Source: Diphasiastrum complanatum
Lineage: Eukaryota > Streptophyta > Lycopodiopsida > Lycopodiales > Lycopodiaceae
Assembly (NCBI GenBank): GCA_029204225.1
Contig: CM055114.1
Location: 10,849,634 to 10,913,633, forward strand
Length of the DNA: 64,000 bases
Direction: 5' to 3'
The position numbers and the translations under genes are program-made. The notes under the pieces were generated by a model, which saw only the letters and a program-made list of their open reading frames with translations, did not search any database and was not told the origin of the DNA. Shown here piece by piece: positions 1-10,482 of this stretch. The stretch's first letter is position 1. The number at the start of each line of letters is the position of its first letter.

Positions 1-930
1 ATCGAGAAAATCAAGAACAAATCATACTCAAACTGATAATTCTGGTGCATGATATTGCCAATTATAGAAAAGCCTTCATGAGACTTCATGCCCAGGCAAA
101 GCAAATTCCGATTTTGTATGAAATAGTTCGCTGGAGGGGGGTTAAAGTCGCTATCTATAAAATGGAAGGTGAGAGTGGGAAGGGTATACCAACTCCCCCC
201 TTCTATATGATAACAAAGGTAAAATCCGGTACCGGATGGCGCGTTTGCTTGTGGGAGTGTTATTACAGCCTTGAATGCGTCCCGAATGATAGAATACGCG
301 GAACCTTCTAAAGAGGTATAAGTGCTGCCTGAATCGATGATTGTGCCACCTGCCAGAGATTGACTTCCAGTCGTTTTCCACCAACGCTGAGTGAATTAAG
401 ACCTAAGTAATAGAGGGGCGATCCGCGGCGCTGGGAAATTGGGTAGATTGAACTCCAGGAATATTGATTGTCGCAACAGATCCAAACAACAAATCGCTTG
501 CAAGGTGAGATGATTCATCAAAGGACACCAAACAATATGCAAACTTCTGTTCAATCACCGATTCCAACTGATTAATCAGAGAAACTGGACTCTGACCAAG
601 CCCTACAATGCCCGCTTCATTTAGAGTGCCATAATTTTCAGTTGACATGAAATTATCATGGCCACATCCAAAGGCGAAGTTAATCTCTTCCTGGGCTCCG
701 CTTGTTGTTGTCATGGTGATGGTCTCAGTAGAAAAGTCCCCTTTCAAATAACTGCCGTCCCCGTATCCATAAAGATATTGGCAGTTACCTCCATCACATT
801 CTCTTGATCGCAAGTTCAAACATTGAGGGCTGCTGCACGAGAGTTCTTTGTAGGACGAAGAATCTTGAGGATCATGTATAGTCCCGTATTGCTCGGAGCA
901 CCTATGGCAACACAACGTGCGATTAAATAT
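1..930 (-). pseudogene. A1 aspartic protease (nepenthesin/CDR1-like), broken and truncated
   Basis: Plant pepsin-like (family A1) proteases are usually secreted or vacuolar endopeptidases. Read on the minus strand from about 915, the protein has a Cys-rich nepenthesin-type insert (SSSYKELSCSSPQC), then FAFGCGHDN, then GIVGLGQSPVSLINQL. The second catalytic motif GGTIIDSGS lies near 320-345, and a C-terminal IGNIMHQNYQFEYD runs into the window edge. The first catalytic DTGS and the signal/pro region are missing: upstream of 915 the frame is not recognisable. Two frame changes break it, one near 425 (after AADRP, before LYYLGLNSLSVGG) and one near 350 (between KRLE and the IIDSG motif). The fold is certain; a working enzyme is not. 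The gene is cut off by the window edge, so a 3' exon may lie outside. Confidence 0.85.
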
Positions 931-1764
931 AGCAAAAACAACATAGACTCACTAAATTCATACTAAGAAGACTAGTAGTGTGCTGCTGCGTCGACATCTT
1001 ATCGCCGCCAACTATAGTCGCTAATGCTGCCATTCAATCCCCTGAAGTAGATCATTGCATGCAAATTCTTAATCGTATGTAATTTCTTCAGCTTATATGT
1101 GTTTCCTTGAATTTTATTTGGCGCTAAAACTGTGTTTGAAACTATAACGGAGGATGAAATTGCTAGCGCCAATAATAAATGCGAGGTGGGCCTCGGTAGC
1201 CACGCCTTATGTATCAATGAGGATATGCTGATTCCCGAAAATCTCTTTGTTCATTGGTGCCATAGTATTCATTTTTGGGCATTGACTACCATGAGTGGAG
1301 TTTAGTAGGAAGTCAACATTAAATGCTTGTTGGTACACAATGTTGGGTGGACCAATGTGTTTGCACCAAGTAACAATTCCAGCCAAATGATCTAAGACAG
1401 AAGGGTTTGGGAGACACTTTCATGTTGGCATGAAAGTAGTGACATCTAGGTAGGGTTACTCCGTTTTGGATCTTGGAGTGTGACACACGCGGATATATGT
1501 ACATAACCAGTGAATGAAAGAATATGCTTTTTGTGTGATCTTGAGATTGTCATTGTGTTTCTGATTGCAGATTGATCATTGTTTAGTGCTTACGTTCAAA
1601 TTGCTCTGATTGCGACTATGTGATAGATAGATCATGGTTTGCTTTGTTAAGATTAATTTATCAATGGTCATGGACCCACTCACGTAAAAGGATGAAAGGG
1701 ATTTGCACTCTGGACATAAAGATTTAACTCTTTTGTAGAAAATAAACATGATTTGGCTTGCGAT
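931..1764. other. Spacer without a recognisable gene
   Basis: About 830 bases between the protease remnant and the copia remnant. Short open frames exist on both strands but show no family motif, and I see no repeat or RNA signature. It may be old transposon DNA. Confidence 0.4.
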
Positions 1765-2986
1765 GTTAAATGTGGCCCTCAGGTTGCTCCATAAACACCT
1801 CCTCCTCAACCATTCAAGAATACATTTGTGATATCCAATTGCCATAGATCACATTCAAAAAGTGTAGCAAGTAAAATAATGACCCGGATGCTCACCATAT
1901 TTGCCATGGGTGCAAATGTCTCATCATACTCAATTCCATACTCTTGTGCATATCCTTTTCCCACCAACCTTGCATTGTACTTGTTGATTGATCCATCTTG
2001 GTTTGTCTTCACCTTGAAGATCCACTTGCATCAAATAGCTTTCTTGTCCTTTGGAAGCTCCACTGATCTCCATGTGTCATTTATTATAAGAGCTTGATAC
2101 TCAAGATCCATAGCTTGGATCCACAGCTCCTTTTGTCTTGCTTCATTTGCACATGTAGGTTCATCAAAAGACTTTAGGAAAGCAAGGTTTGTACCACCGA
2201 CAACTTGCTTGCCTTTTTTTTCATCATAAGTGAGTCTCAAAGGTGGTTGCCTCTTTGGATCTTGCACATAAGATTCTATTCTTCCTCTCATCCACTCCAT
2301 TTTGTTGTGGTGTCCTTGGGCTCGTGTACTCCCTCTTGATCTCATTTGCATTACAAAATGCCTTGAACTTGGTAGAAATGTACTCACCACAATTGTTACT
2401 CCTCAAGCACTTGATCTTGGTAGAAAATTCAACTCCCTTGCAATCTTGAACTTGAAAAAGACATCAAACACCTCATCTTTGTTTTTTAGTAGATAGACCC
2501 AAAACAATCTACGAAAATCATCAATAAATGTCACATACATTTTAGCACCTCTATTTATAATTGTAGTAACACCACGAATATCCAAATGTAGAAGTTGAAA
2601 AGGCTTACTGAAGTGACCTTGATGTGAACCTCTTGTAACATAACCTATGTGAGTTTGATAAAGCACGTTGCTCACAAACAGGATTCAAGCTTGTTAAATA
2701 GTTGGGAAGACCAAACACAACTTTTCTCTTTGTCATCACCTCAAATGACTTGTAGTTGTGATGCCCAAATCTCTTGTGCCATACCTCTTGCATTGACAAT
2801 TTCTCATTTGCCACACATCCAACTTGGTTAGCAACAACACAAGCATCAAGTTTTAACACCTTACCTTGACTCTTTCCTTTCGCAATTAATTCATCCTTCT
2901 TCTTGATCAGACAAGCATTACCATCAAGCTCCACTTGAATTCCTTGTCATTTGACTCACACTAAGAAGGTTCTTAGTGCTAGATGG
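1765..2986 (-). pseudogene. Ty1/copia element A: pol from gag-pre-integrase to RT, decayed
   Basis: On the minus strand from 2986 down I read KNLLSVSQM (protease/gag-pre-integrase linker), a gag-pre-integrase block with WHKRFGHHNYKS, and the integrase core: LLHLDI with the first Asp, FIDDFRRLFWVYLL, and RSNNCGEY, where the second catalytic Asp has become Asn. Then come YTSPRTPQQNGVDERKNR and the start of reverse transcriptase (WIQAMDLEYQALI, ARLVGKGYAQ, DITNVFLNG, EEEVFMEQPEGHI). Several frameshifts and stops are present and RT stops near 1765. Compared with copia B (10483-11427), about 450 bases are missing at 2239-2252. Its upstream part lies at 10311-10480, on the far side of the CACTA insertion. 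Confidence 0.9.
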
Positions 2987-2989
2987 AAT
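2987..2989. repeat. Target-site duplication (AAT), left of CACTA-1
   Basis: The AAT immediately left of the element is repeated at 10311-10313 on the other side. Three-base duplications are typical of CACTA elements. The minus-strand reading across the removed element restores one continuous copia frame, with the ATT codon of the DILFI/IPSSTK junction counted once. Confidence 0.85.
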
Positions 2990-3312
2990 CACAACTAGAA
3001 AACTCTATGTTTATCCACGCATAGTATCCACGCGAGACCCGACACTTAGTCGATTTTCCGAAATTTTGTTTGCGTGGAACATCCACGCGTGGATTATCCA
3101 CACCAAAAAAATTTTGAACACGCCTTCAGCCAGTCTACCGATGTTTTTTTGACACGACGCCAAAAAATTTATGCGCGTGGATAATCCACGCAAAATTGAA
3201 TTTTGAAAACTCCGGCAACTGTTTGGGAGGGAAGGTTGGCGTCGTCGGAAAGCAGTTTTGGCGTGGATAATCCACGCATAGATTATCCATGCAAATTTCA
3301 GTTTGTTCATGA
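2990..3312. repeat. CACTA-1 3' subterminal palindrome array
   Basis: About ten full or partial copies of CCACGCGTGGAT and GTGGATAATCCACGC lie in 320 bases, in both orientations. The perfect form has 8-bp arms around a single A or T. The same motif fills the opposite end of the element (9785-10310) and I did not notice it elsewhere in the window, which ties it to this transposon. Confidence 0.85.
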
Positions 3313-3866
3313 TTAGGCTATATTTTTTTTTTTCTAAAGTGAATTATATTATGATGAGGCTTTTTTTTTTTTTTTGCATGTTCATAATGAAATGGAATTA
3401 GTTAAATGAATATTTTTCTAAAGTGAATTATATCACGGTGTTCCTAGATGATTGGGATTTTTTATGAGGGCTGCCACCTACTTTTATAAGACAGTTGACT
3501 CGAGCTACCAAGAGGGTAATTTTGCATGATCTAATGCTTTGAGAGCCAGGGATTTAGGATCTACGCTAATGGCACTCTACCTAATCTCATATCCGAGATC
3601 ATTTGATATGGATTGAGAGCTCATTTTGTACATACTTCAAGAGATTATCAAGAGATGGTGATTTTGGCAAGTTTGCTCTTTAATGAGAAATTGATGAATG
3701 ATGAATGTGATATTTTTTGTGTCTAATGAATAGATCTGAATCTGAACAAAGTATCATGCTTTTCGCGTGCGTGACAGGATGTGAAGATCAATTATTTCTA
3801 GTTTTATTGTGGTGTTCAAAAGTTCTTGCCAATTAGATGCAAAATAGGTTGAATTGTGTGCTAGTA
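3313..3866. other. CACTA-1 internal non-coding DNA
   Basis: T-rich tracts at 3320-3375 and otherwise unremarkable sequence. No open frame with family motifs was seen. It probably includes the LTR region of the copia fragment whose primer site lies at 3961, but no clear LTR start could be placed. Confidence 0.4.
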
Positions 3867-3901
3867 GGTTTCACTTATATCTAATAGATATAAGTGAAAC
3901 C
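3867..3901. repeat. Perfect 16-bp hairpin palindrome with 3-nt loop
   Basis: Arms GGTTTCACTTATATCT and AGATATAAGTGAAACC surround the loop AAT. It lies about 60 bases upstream of the copia primer site at 3961, so it may be in the LTR of that fragment. It could form a hairpin in RNA; I know of no function. Confidence 0.8.
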
Positions 3902-3960
3902 GTTGATGCTTTTTCAAGGTTTTAGTATCCAAATGAGGTTCATAACCTTTGATTTTAACA

Positions 3961-4330
3961 TGGTATCAGAGCCCAAATGGAACCATCAAGGCTCAAATAC
4001 AAGGAAGAGATAAGCAATTACAAGTTGACGATTGTTTAATTTTTATTGCCCTTATTACTACCTTAAGTTTGATGATGTTCCTTCAAGTGTGAATGAAACT
4101 ATAGCAATAAAAGAGTGATTTGATGTAATGAAAAGTGAGGTGAGTACATAATGCATTGTTTGAGATACTTGTAAAATTATAGATCCTCCATCAAAGATAC
4201 AAAATATTACTATTTGCAAATGGGTTTTTAAGATCAAGCTTAATCAAGATGGTAGTGTGAACAATTATAAAACAAGACTAGTTGCCAAGGGATATGCTCA
4301 ATTCAAGGGGATTGACTATGATGAAAAACT
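3961..4330 (+). mobile_element. Copia fragment inside CACTA-1: primer site plus RT start
   Basis: TGGTATCAGAGC at 3961-3972 is the standard plant tRNA-iMet primer-binding site. The preceding ...TTTTAACA ends in CA, as an LTR should. Near 4200-4330 the plus strand reads KWVFKIKLNQDGSVNN then TRLVAKGYAQFKGIDYDE, the N-terminal part of copia reverse transcriptase. Gag, protease and integrase are deleted between. It runs opposite to the CACTA genes, so it is either a later insertion or captured DNA. Confidence 0.8.
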
Positions 4331-4858
4331 TGATTTTGTCATAGTTTGTGGTGGTGATTTCATTAACTCACATGCGTTTAGTGATTTACTGCTTTTAGTT
4401 ATAAACAAGAATGTTCTAACAATAAAGTATCTAAAGAATAATACCTTCCATTCGCATCCTCTTGCAAAGTCCCATTCTGCATTTGATATTTTTTGTCCCT
4501 CTTTTGTTGCTTTTTGCAGTGTGTCATGCATCCACTCTATAGTGCATTTCTTGGGCAATGGCTCGAGATCATATGAACTTGAGGCCATGTGTCTACCTCT
4601 ATTCTGTCGTTGGCACTTTCTAGACAAGGCCCTCTCTTTTTTTTCTTCTTCATATAGGTCTAACCATTTATCCATAACTCCACAATTATAAAGCTCATAT
4701 GTAGAAATTTTTTCTCGTTGGAAGGGTGCCAACCTATGGACCTTTCCCATCCCTTGAGGTTTTTCACTAGTTATCTTCGGCTTCCTCAGCACGCCACAAT
4801 AGTGGAGCAGATGGATGTAGTCGAGGCAAAATTTCAGTAACATAAAAGAGAGATTCAT
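4316..4858 (-). CDS. Unknown 180-residue ORF within CACTA-1
   Basis: An open minus-strand frame downstream of TNP2 and in the same orientation. Its N-terminal third is hydrophobic; the middle is charged (KPQGMGKVHRLAPFQREK, LYEEEKKERALSRKCQRQ), and WMHDTLQKATKEGQKIS follows. The last 30 or so residues overlap the antisense copia fragment, so the true end is probably earlier. The position fits a second CACTA protein (TNPA-like) or the C-terminal region of the transposase, but I recognise no domain. Confidence 0.35.
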   Translation of the reverse strand: MNLSFMLLKFCLDYIHLLHYCGVLRKPKITSEKPQGMGKVHRLAPFQREKISTYELYNCGVMDKWLDLYEEEKKERALSRKCQRQNRGRHMASSSYDLEPLPKKCTIEWMHDTLQKATKEGQKISNAEWDFARGCEWKVLFFRYFIVRTFLFITKSSKSLNACELMKSPPQTMTKSSFSS

Positions 4859-5018
4859 GTACTAACCATCCCTCTGACATGCTACCTTCAGGCCTTGCCT
4901 TTTGACGCACAAAATCTTATAAGACTTTCATGTACCTTTCCATAAAGAACACCCAACTAAAAAGTCACAAATGGTTAAAAATAAGTGTTTTATTTAATGA
5001 GTTCATGTATCAATTGAT

Positions 5019-7440
5019 TTAGTTTAAATACACATGCAAAAGATAATTTATGCAGTTATACCTAGTGTGCACTAGACCAGCAATAGAAACTTCTTCAACC
5101 AAGTGCACCAATAAATGCACTAGTGAGTCCATGATGGAAGTCATAAAATATCTCTCAAACATGCACACAATCTCCACCATATCCTTGTGTCTCTTGCGAA
5201 GATCCAGCTCACGGATTTCTTTTGAACACATCCATTTGCAACATATTCAATCCATTTTATGTCTATTTGAATTCCCAATCAATAAATACTAAATAAAAAA
5301 ATGCACCAAGTACATGTAAATACCTGACAGTGATTGATAGTTTGTATATGGTCTCAAAAATATCTTTTGACAAGCACCCATGAATTGACAATGGATAGAT
5401 GAATTGAATCATCTTTAGCCAATCATGAGATTTGAGACCTTGCAACTTTCCATCCACTGTGAATGATGACCGTAGAGAATCGGCAAAACCAGTTGGTGTT
5501 CTAATGTCATGAATAATGGAGTGCACATGGTTAAGCTCCTCCTTAGTGAATGTCCAAGGTACTTTTGGAGCATGATCTTCACCATCCTTTATCCAATATT
5601 CTTTTTTGGTGTTTGATTCTTTTAGATCGTGCCTTGCAACAATGGTATCTTTTTCACCAATCAAGTGTTTCCAAATAGATTCACCCACATTTTTAAATAT
5701 GTGCATGGGATCAAGTAGGTGATTAATCAAAAGGTTATTCCAATATTCCAAACGATCAAATATAGATAATTTTTTCATACCATCGATTGGCTTTGCTTTA
5801 GATTCCTCCCATAGTATTCGCCAATCTTTCACGGACATCCTCTTTGGAGGCATCTCTCTCTCAACTCTTCCTCCAAAACCTCTTCTATGAGTGTCCTTGA
5901 ATGGATGGCCTTCATGCAAGTATTTACGATGATTTGCATAAACCACTTTTTGAGACTAAAAGAGTATCTTCCCACAAGATTTGGCCCGAACAAAAAACAA
6001 GCATTTTTTCCAACCGTTTGAAAGTCTGCCCAACAAATGGATACTATCAATCACTATTAAAAAAAGTATATGTCAAAGAATAATTATAACCATTGTAGTA
6101 TAGCATGTAAATGTCAAGAATTACTAGTTGTATGTAACTGTAAACAAACTCCTATGTACACAAGATAGACATTGTTTAAATGATTACCTGAGCATTCACC
6201 TAATCCTGGACAGTCATGCATTGTCCACATTACAATGGCATGTAGTGTAATCTCTCTCTCATGTAAGGGGCGCGAAATGTCATATGCTTTTATCTCCTTC
6301 CACAAATCTTCCAACTTGTCAATAAGCGGCTCAAGATACACATCCATGTTATTAACCTTGTGTTGGCCAGAAATTAAAAGTGCCAACATAATGTGTCTCT
6401 TTTTTGTACTCAACAAAGGAGGAATATTATTATTTACCAAGCAAACAGGCCAAATGGACCACGTAGTTGCTCGTACACCAAAGGGGTTTACACCATCTGT
6501 TGCAAGACCAAACCTCACATTTCTTGACTCATTGGCAAAGCTTGGATACTCTTTGTTGATGTGTTTCCATGCAGGTGAATCTGAAGGTACCCTCATCATC
6601 CCATCTGTAGAGGTATGGTGTGCATGCAAGTCCATAAGTTGTGCAAGAGATTTACAACGAAATAAACGTTGCAATCGTGAAATTACTGAAAAATGTCGTA
6701 AAACTTTGTACGAAATGGTTGCCCCTTGCAAATCATCTCTATATCGAGGAGTATCACAAATGGGACATTTCTTGAGTGATTCGTACCTTCCTCGATATAA
6801 AATACAATCTTTTGGACATGCATGATATTGCTTATAGTCCATCCCGATGTTAGACAACATCTTTCGTGCCTCATCTCTTGTCTCAGACATGACATTTTTT
6901 TGTTTTTCAATAGTCTGTACATGACAAAAGAAGTCATTGTAAAAAAAATATCACTTGATGTCCAAATTGTAAATTTTGTTTCAAAGCAAAAATGACAAGT
7001 AGATGAAAAAAATTTTACTCAAATAATGATGTGAGGCTTTGGTCACTCCATCTATATTTGGCTTGAAGATTTAATAGAAGTAGAGAAGTCGCCAAACGAG
7101 ATGTCTTTGCTCCAGGATACAATGCGGTCTTTGATTCTTCTCGCAATTTTCTTTCTTCTTTAGACAAAAGTGCCTCCTCATCTTGTTCATTGTGTCTAGT
7201 TGCAATATTGTTCTCGTACATATCATCCAACATGTCTCCCATGACGTCAAATTCATCATTCATTGGAAGCTCATTTTCATCGTTGGAACTTGTTTGCGAA
7301 GAAGTAGATCTAGATGAGCTAGATTCAGATGCATTAGTCTCTTGATTAATGCACTCATCAATTTCCATCATCTCTTTTAAGCCTTGACGTAGATGACGAG
7401 GTAATTGCTCTATATGTGGACCGTTGTATTGCATTCGTCG
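5019..7440 (-). pseudogene. CACTA TNP2-type transposase (Transposase_21)
   Basis: The DDE transposase that cuts and moves CACTA elements. In order on the minus strand: an acidic Ser-rich N-terminal segment and ALYPGAKTSRLATSLL (7434-7015); a Cys-containing block HACPKDCILY...CPICDTPRY, then the core VLRHFSVISRLQRLF, DSPAWKHINKEYPSFA, RNVRFGLATDGVNPFG (first catalytic Asp), PLIDKLEDLWKEIKAYD (6890-6114); ANHRKYLHEGHPF, then HLLDPMHIFKNVGESIWKHL (second Asp region) (5946-5263); and a C-terminal IVCMFERYFMTS, LVHLVEEVSIAGLV (5231-5019). One frameshift near 5940 separates SFSLKK from VVYANHRK, and introns are likely near 6940-7014, 6060-6180 and 5240-5320. The catalytic motifs are well kept, so loss was recent. 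Confidence 0.88.
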
Positions 7441-7819
7441 TCTACGTCGACATTATGAGGATTGTTGTCTCCAACACTAGATGAGGATGAAGAATCCTAT
7501 ATATCAAAATAACAAGAAGTAGGTCGAAACAATGCTTGATAAACATTTCCTCCCAATACTTGATTGATCTAAATGTTGCATATGAATATAAATTACCTCT
7601 TAGTTTAAAAAGTATGAACATACCAATGTAGCTATTAGACAGATTTGTCTTTTCAACTTGTTAGCATTCAATGAACTCAAAGACGAATAATGCTCCTAAC
7701 ATTTAATCTAGACAAATGACGAATAATGCTGCTAACATTTGACATATTTAATGACACAAACCAAATACAAACAAGATGCATGGATTTTACATCTCTACAT
7801 ATCAACAAAATTTAAATCT

Positions 7820-8851
7820 TCACATTTGAATTATTGTCTTTTGCAAACATTTGGGTAGAGGACGGTTGAAACTATACTTGATGAACAATTCCTCCCCAAA
7901 CCTGATAGATCTAGTGGCACAGACCATTACATAAGTGCCCTTTACATTCCTAGTCGAATATTCTTCTTTTCCATTGGTGCGTTTTTCAAAATCACAATTC
8001 GTTAATACAGGGTGGCCAATGGAACTATTTATATATGCAGCAATATTTCCATGCACATCTGGACGTCCATCAATGTATGTACGATTTGCCCTAGAGTTGT
8101 TGCCTCCGTGCATGCGTTGCTCCTCTAAAAAACAAGCATTAGAATTCAAGCCGTATACTTGCATTCTCCATTGGGGATGACACAAAGCATGCCAATCACC
8201 CCAATGGTATTGAGGTCCTGCATATGGCATCAATGTCACAACACTATTTAAAGGGACCTCAATACTACTCAATGCAAAAAGGCCCAAACCAGCCTCAGGA
8301 AAGTGTTCACTAGGCATGATCATGTACATTCAACCCCAATATGTAAATGGTGTCCCATTTCATGGTAATGGTGATTGGAGTGGCCAACACAAATATCTAC
8401 TTCTAATAAAAGTTTTTACTAATGGTTGCAAGCTAGGTAGAAGAGGAAGGTCAGACAAAGAACCTATAATGTCTTTTGACACATCAACAATGCGTATTAA
8501 TTTGCAATTATCTTTCAAACTAGTCAGTATACGTCCAAGACGTGTTCTCTTTTTTAAAGGGGTGGTCAAGTTTGCGGAATCCACGTGGAGTATCATGGAG
8601 GACTCATGTGCAACATCTAGGATAGGTGTGGTTGGGTGGTAAGAACGTTCTAGAGATTTGGAGACATGGAACGAATCACAAGGCATTGATGAACTAATTA
8701 TATCATGCAAGGGGTCGTCATCAACAAGAGCATTATCTAGGGCCAATGATGATCCAAAATCAATATTCATGTGATTTATCATATCAATAATATTTTCGAT
8801 CTCTCTTACAATTCTTTTTCTTGAAACCAACTTATGGTCCTTCTTCTGCAA
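7820..8851 (-). CDS. SET-domain (lysine methyltransferase-like) protein carried by CACTA-1
   Basis: SET domains methylate lysines, usually on histones. The 7820-8329 frame shows the SET signature in order: EAGLGLFALSSI (start of fold), MPYAG, the pseudo-knot strand NIAAYINSSIGHPVLTNCDF (NSS where NHS is usual) and RSIRFGEELFIKYSF (GEELxxxY). Upstream, 8360-8851 continues in the same reading frame with a basic and Ser-rich region (KKRTRLGRILTSLKDN) of unknown type. Two TGA stops, near 8358 and 8330, separate the halves; they may mark an unrecognised intron or decay. It lies upstream of TNP2 in the same orientation and well inside both transposon ends, so it is cargo of the transposon. The Cys-rich pre- and post-SET modules are not visible. 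Confidence 0.75.
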
Positions 8852-8877
8852 AAATTGAAAATGCTAGATGTATCAGT

Positions 8878-8878
<1 letters not shown>

Positions 8879-8909
<31 letters not shown>
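8879..8909. repeat. (CT)n microsatellite
   Basis: About 15 CT units directly upstream of the SET ORF start in the minus-strand sense. Confidence 0.9.
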
Positions 8910-8911
<2 letters not shown>

Positions 8912-8912
<1 letters not shown>

Positions 8913-9784
8913 GGAGTTTGAAGATGTGGACACCAGCGTACACCTACAAGATGAAGGAGGCGAGGAGGGAGGATGATGAGTAGAGGTTTTTAAATTAAAT
9001 GTAAGGCCTTGTAGAAGGCAATGTAGGAAGAGAGAAATTATTCTCTCATCAATGTACTTGTTTTTTAATCAATCAATATAATGTTTTTGCATCACATCAT
9101 TCTTGCAAAAAATTTGAATGCATATATTTTTAATCCATGAATGCAAATGTATAGTCCATTGAATGCACATCTATTGATTGCAAATGTATCTATTGATGTA
9201 TTCAATGCAATGTATAGTCTATTTAATGCACATTTATGCAATGCAAATGTATTCGTTGATGAGTTCAATGCAATGTATCTATTATAGCACATGATTTGCA
9301 TGCTAGAATGCCCAATAAAAAGTAATGGAAAGCACAATAGAAAGTAATGGAAATCACAATATAATACATCAATAGATAACACACTAAGTTATCAACTAAA
9401 TATCAAATGAATCAAAATAAATGTGAATTTACCTTTACTATTGTATCTCCATTGTTTTGCAATATTTGCTTTTCCTTTTGCATGCACTTGATCTTTGAAT
9501 CATTTCCAATGAAAGCTCATTTTTCATTTTTCATATCCAAACCTACATCACAAACAAAACAGATTTTAAAACTTATGATCACAAAACACATACTATTAAC
9601 ATCCATCAATGAACTAAAAGTCCTAAACACTATCAATCTTCTCACTCACATTCATCCTCATCTCATTCTCACTCCCATCTATACTCTCTTTTTCCCTCTC
9701 TCACACAACACAAAAATAGAAAGTCACCTCTAGTTTCGGAGCAAACCACATTTTGGTTCGCGCCAAATGTTTTTTTTTTGAACA
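8912..9784. other. CACTA-1 internal spacer with an imperfect 60-bp tandem repeat
   Basis: 9115-9290 holds about 2.5 copies of a roughly 60-base unit built on ATTGAATGCA and AAATGTATCTATTGATG. The remainder shows no gene motif. The minus-strand promoter of the SET/TNP2 unit would be expected here, but I cannot place it. Confidence 0.5.
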
Positions 9785-10310
9785 AAATTTTTTGAGTGGA
9801 TTATCCACGCGTGGATAATCCACACAAATTCCAAAAACCTATTCGCGTGGATACCGTGTGGATATAAAAAAAATTTTATCCACGCGGTATCCACGGCCTC
9901 AACTCTATGGATTTTGCATGGATAAAGCGAATTTCGCGTGGATAATTATCCACGCGATATCCACGCAATATCCATGCGAAAGCCGAGACTTTTTTATTTA
10001 ATTTTTACTATGGCGTGGACAATCCACGCGTGGATTATCCACACGAATTTAGAATTCTTATTCCCGGCTCCGGGTGTCGAAGGTTTGCTAGGCTGCCGGT
10101 AGTCGAACTTGGCGTGAATAATCCACGCATTTTGAATTTCACGACATCCGGCCGATCTGCTGCCGAAAATGACATTTGTGTGGAACATCCACGCGTGGAT
10201 AATCCACGCGTATATCCACGCCAATCTATGGCTATATCCACGCGGATTTTTTTTTGCCCGAGTATCCTCCTTTGTATTGTGCGTGGATATTTTCTATATG
10301 TGTTCTTGTG
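9785..10310. repeat. CACTA-1 5' subterminal palindrome array
   Basis: A 500-base array with around twenty full or partial copies of TGGATAATCCACGC in both orientations, with CACGCGTGG where copies abut. It matches the 3' array at 2990-3312. A GC-rich stretch at 10065-10160 interrupts it. Long open frames here are by-products of the repeat. Confidence 0.85.
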
Positions 10311-10313
10311 AAT
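10311..10313. repeat. Target-site duplication (AAT), right of CACTA-1
   Basis: Partner of 2987-2989. Confidence 0.85.
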
Positions 10314-10480
10314 GAACAAAATATCTTTCAAATTCATATTCCTATTAGTAGACAGGAAAATAGGAATTGTATCAGTCCCTTATTGTAACTCACCATCATT
10401 GGCCATGTAAATCACCTTCTCGTTAGCTTCAAATGCCATCAATGATGAATAATACTCCTCATGATATGTTTCATTTTTTA
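10314..10480 (-). pseudogene. Copia element A, protease-region piece right of CACTA-1
   Basis: The minus strand reads SSLMAFEANEKVIYMANDG, one in-frame TAA and a short out-of-frame step, then TIPIFLSTNRNMNLKDILF. It aligns with the gag-protease element at 48137-51424 (VVHMPNGGECMIKGIGSI, ICLSTNGNASLDGVLY). The reading continues across the CACTA insertion into IPSSTKNLLSVSQM at 2986 and below. Confidence 0.85.
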
Positions 10481-10482
10481 CA

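Larger units (their letters stand above)
2990..10310 (-). mobile_element. CACTA (En/Spm) DNA transposon CACTA-1, complete, 7321 bp
   Basis: A full-length CACTA-type transposon inserted into copia A. The left end begins CACAACTAG and the right end, read inward on the minus strand, begins CACAAGAAC; the termini are related but diverged. A 3-bp AAT duplication flanks it. Both ends carry dense arrays of the near-perfect palindrome GCGTGGATNATCCACGC, which fit the subterminal repeats that CACTA transposition proteins bind. In minus-strand order it holds a 5' repeat array (10310-9785), a SET-domain ORF (8851-7820), the TNP2-type transposase (7440-5019), an unknown ORF (4858-4316), a captured or inserted copia fragment on the opposite strand (3961-4330) and a 3' repeat array (3312-2990). 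The transposase carries a frameshift, so this copy is probably immobile. Confidence 0.88.

Noticed and set aside
4257-4691. 144-codon plus-strand frame beginning with RT residues.
   Set aside because: Only the first 25 or so residues are copia RT; the rest is antisense to the CACTA ORF at 4316-4858.
10015-10337. Open frames of about 100 codons on both strands.
   Set aside because: They come from the GCGTGGATNATCCACGC array, which is translatable in several frames.
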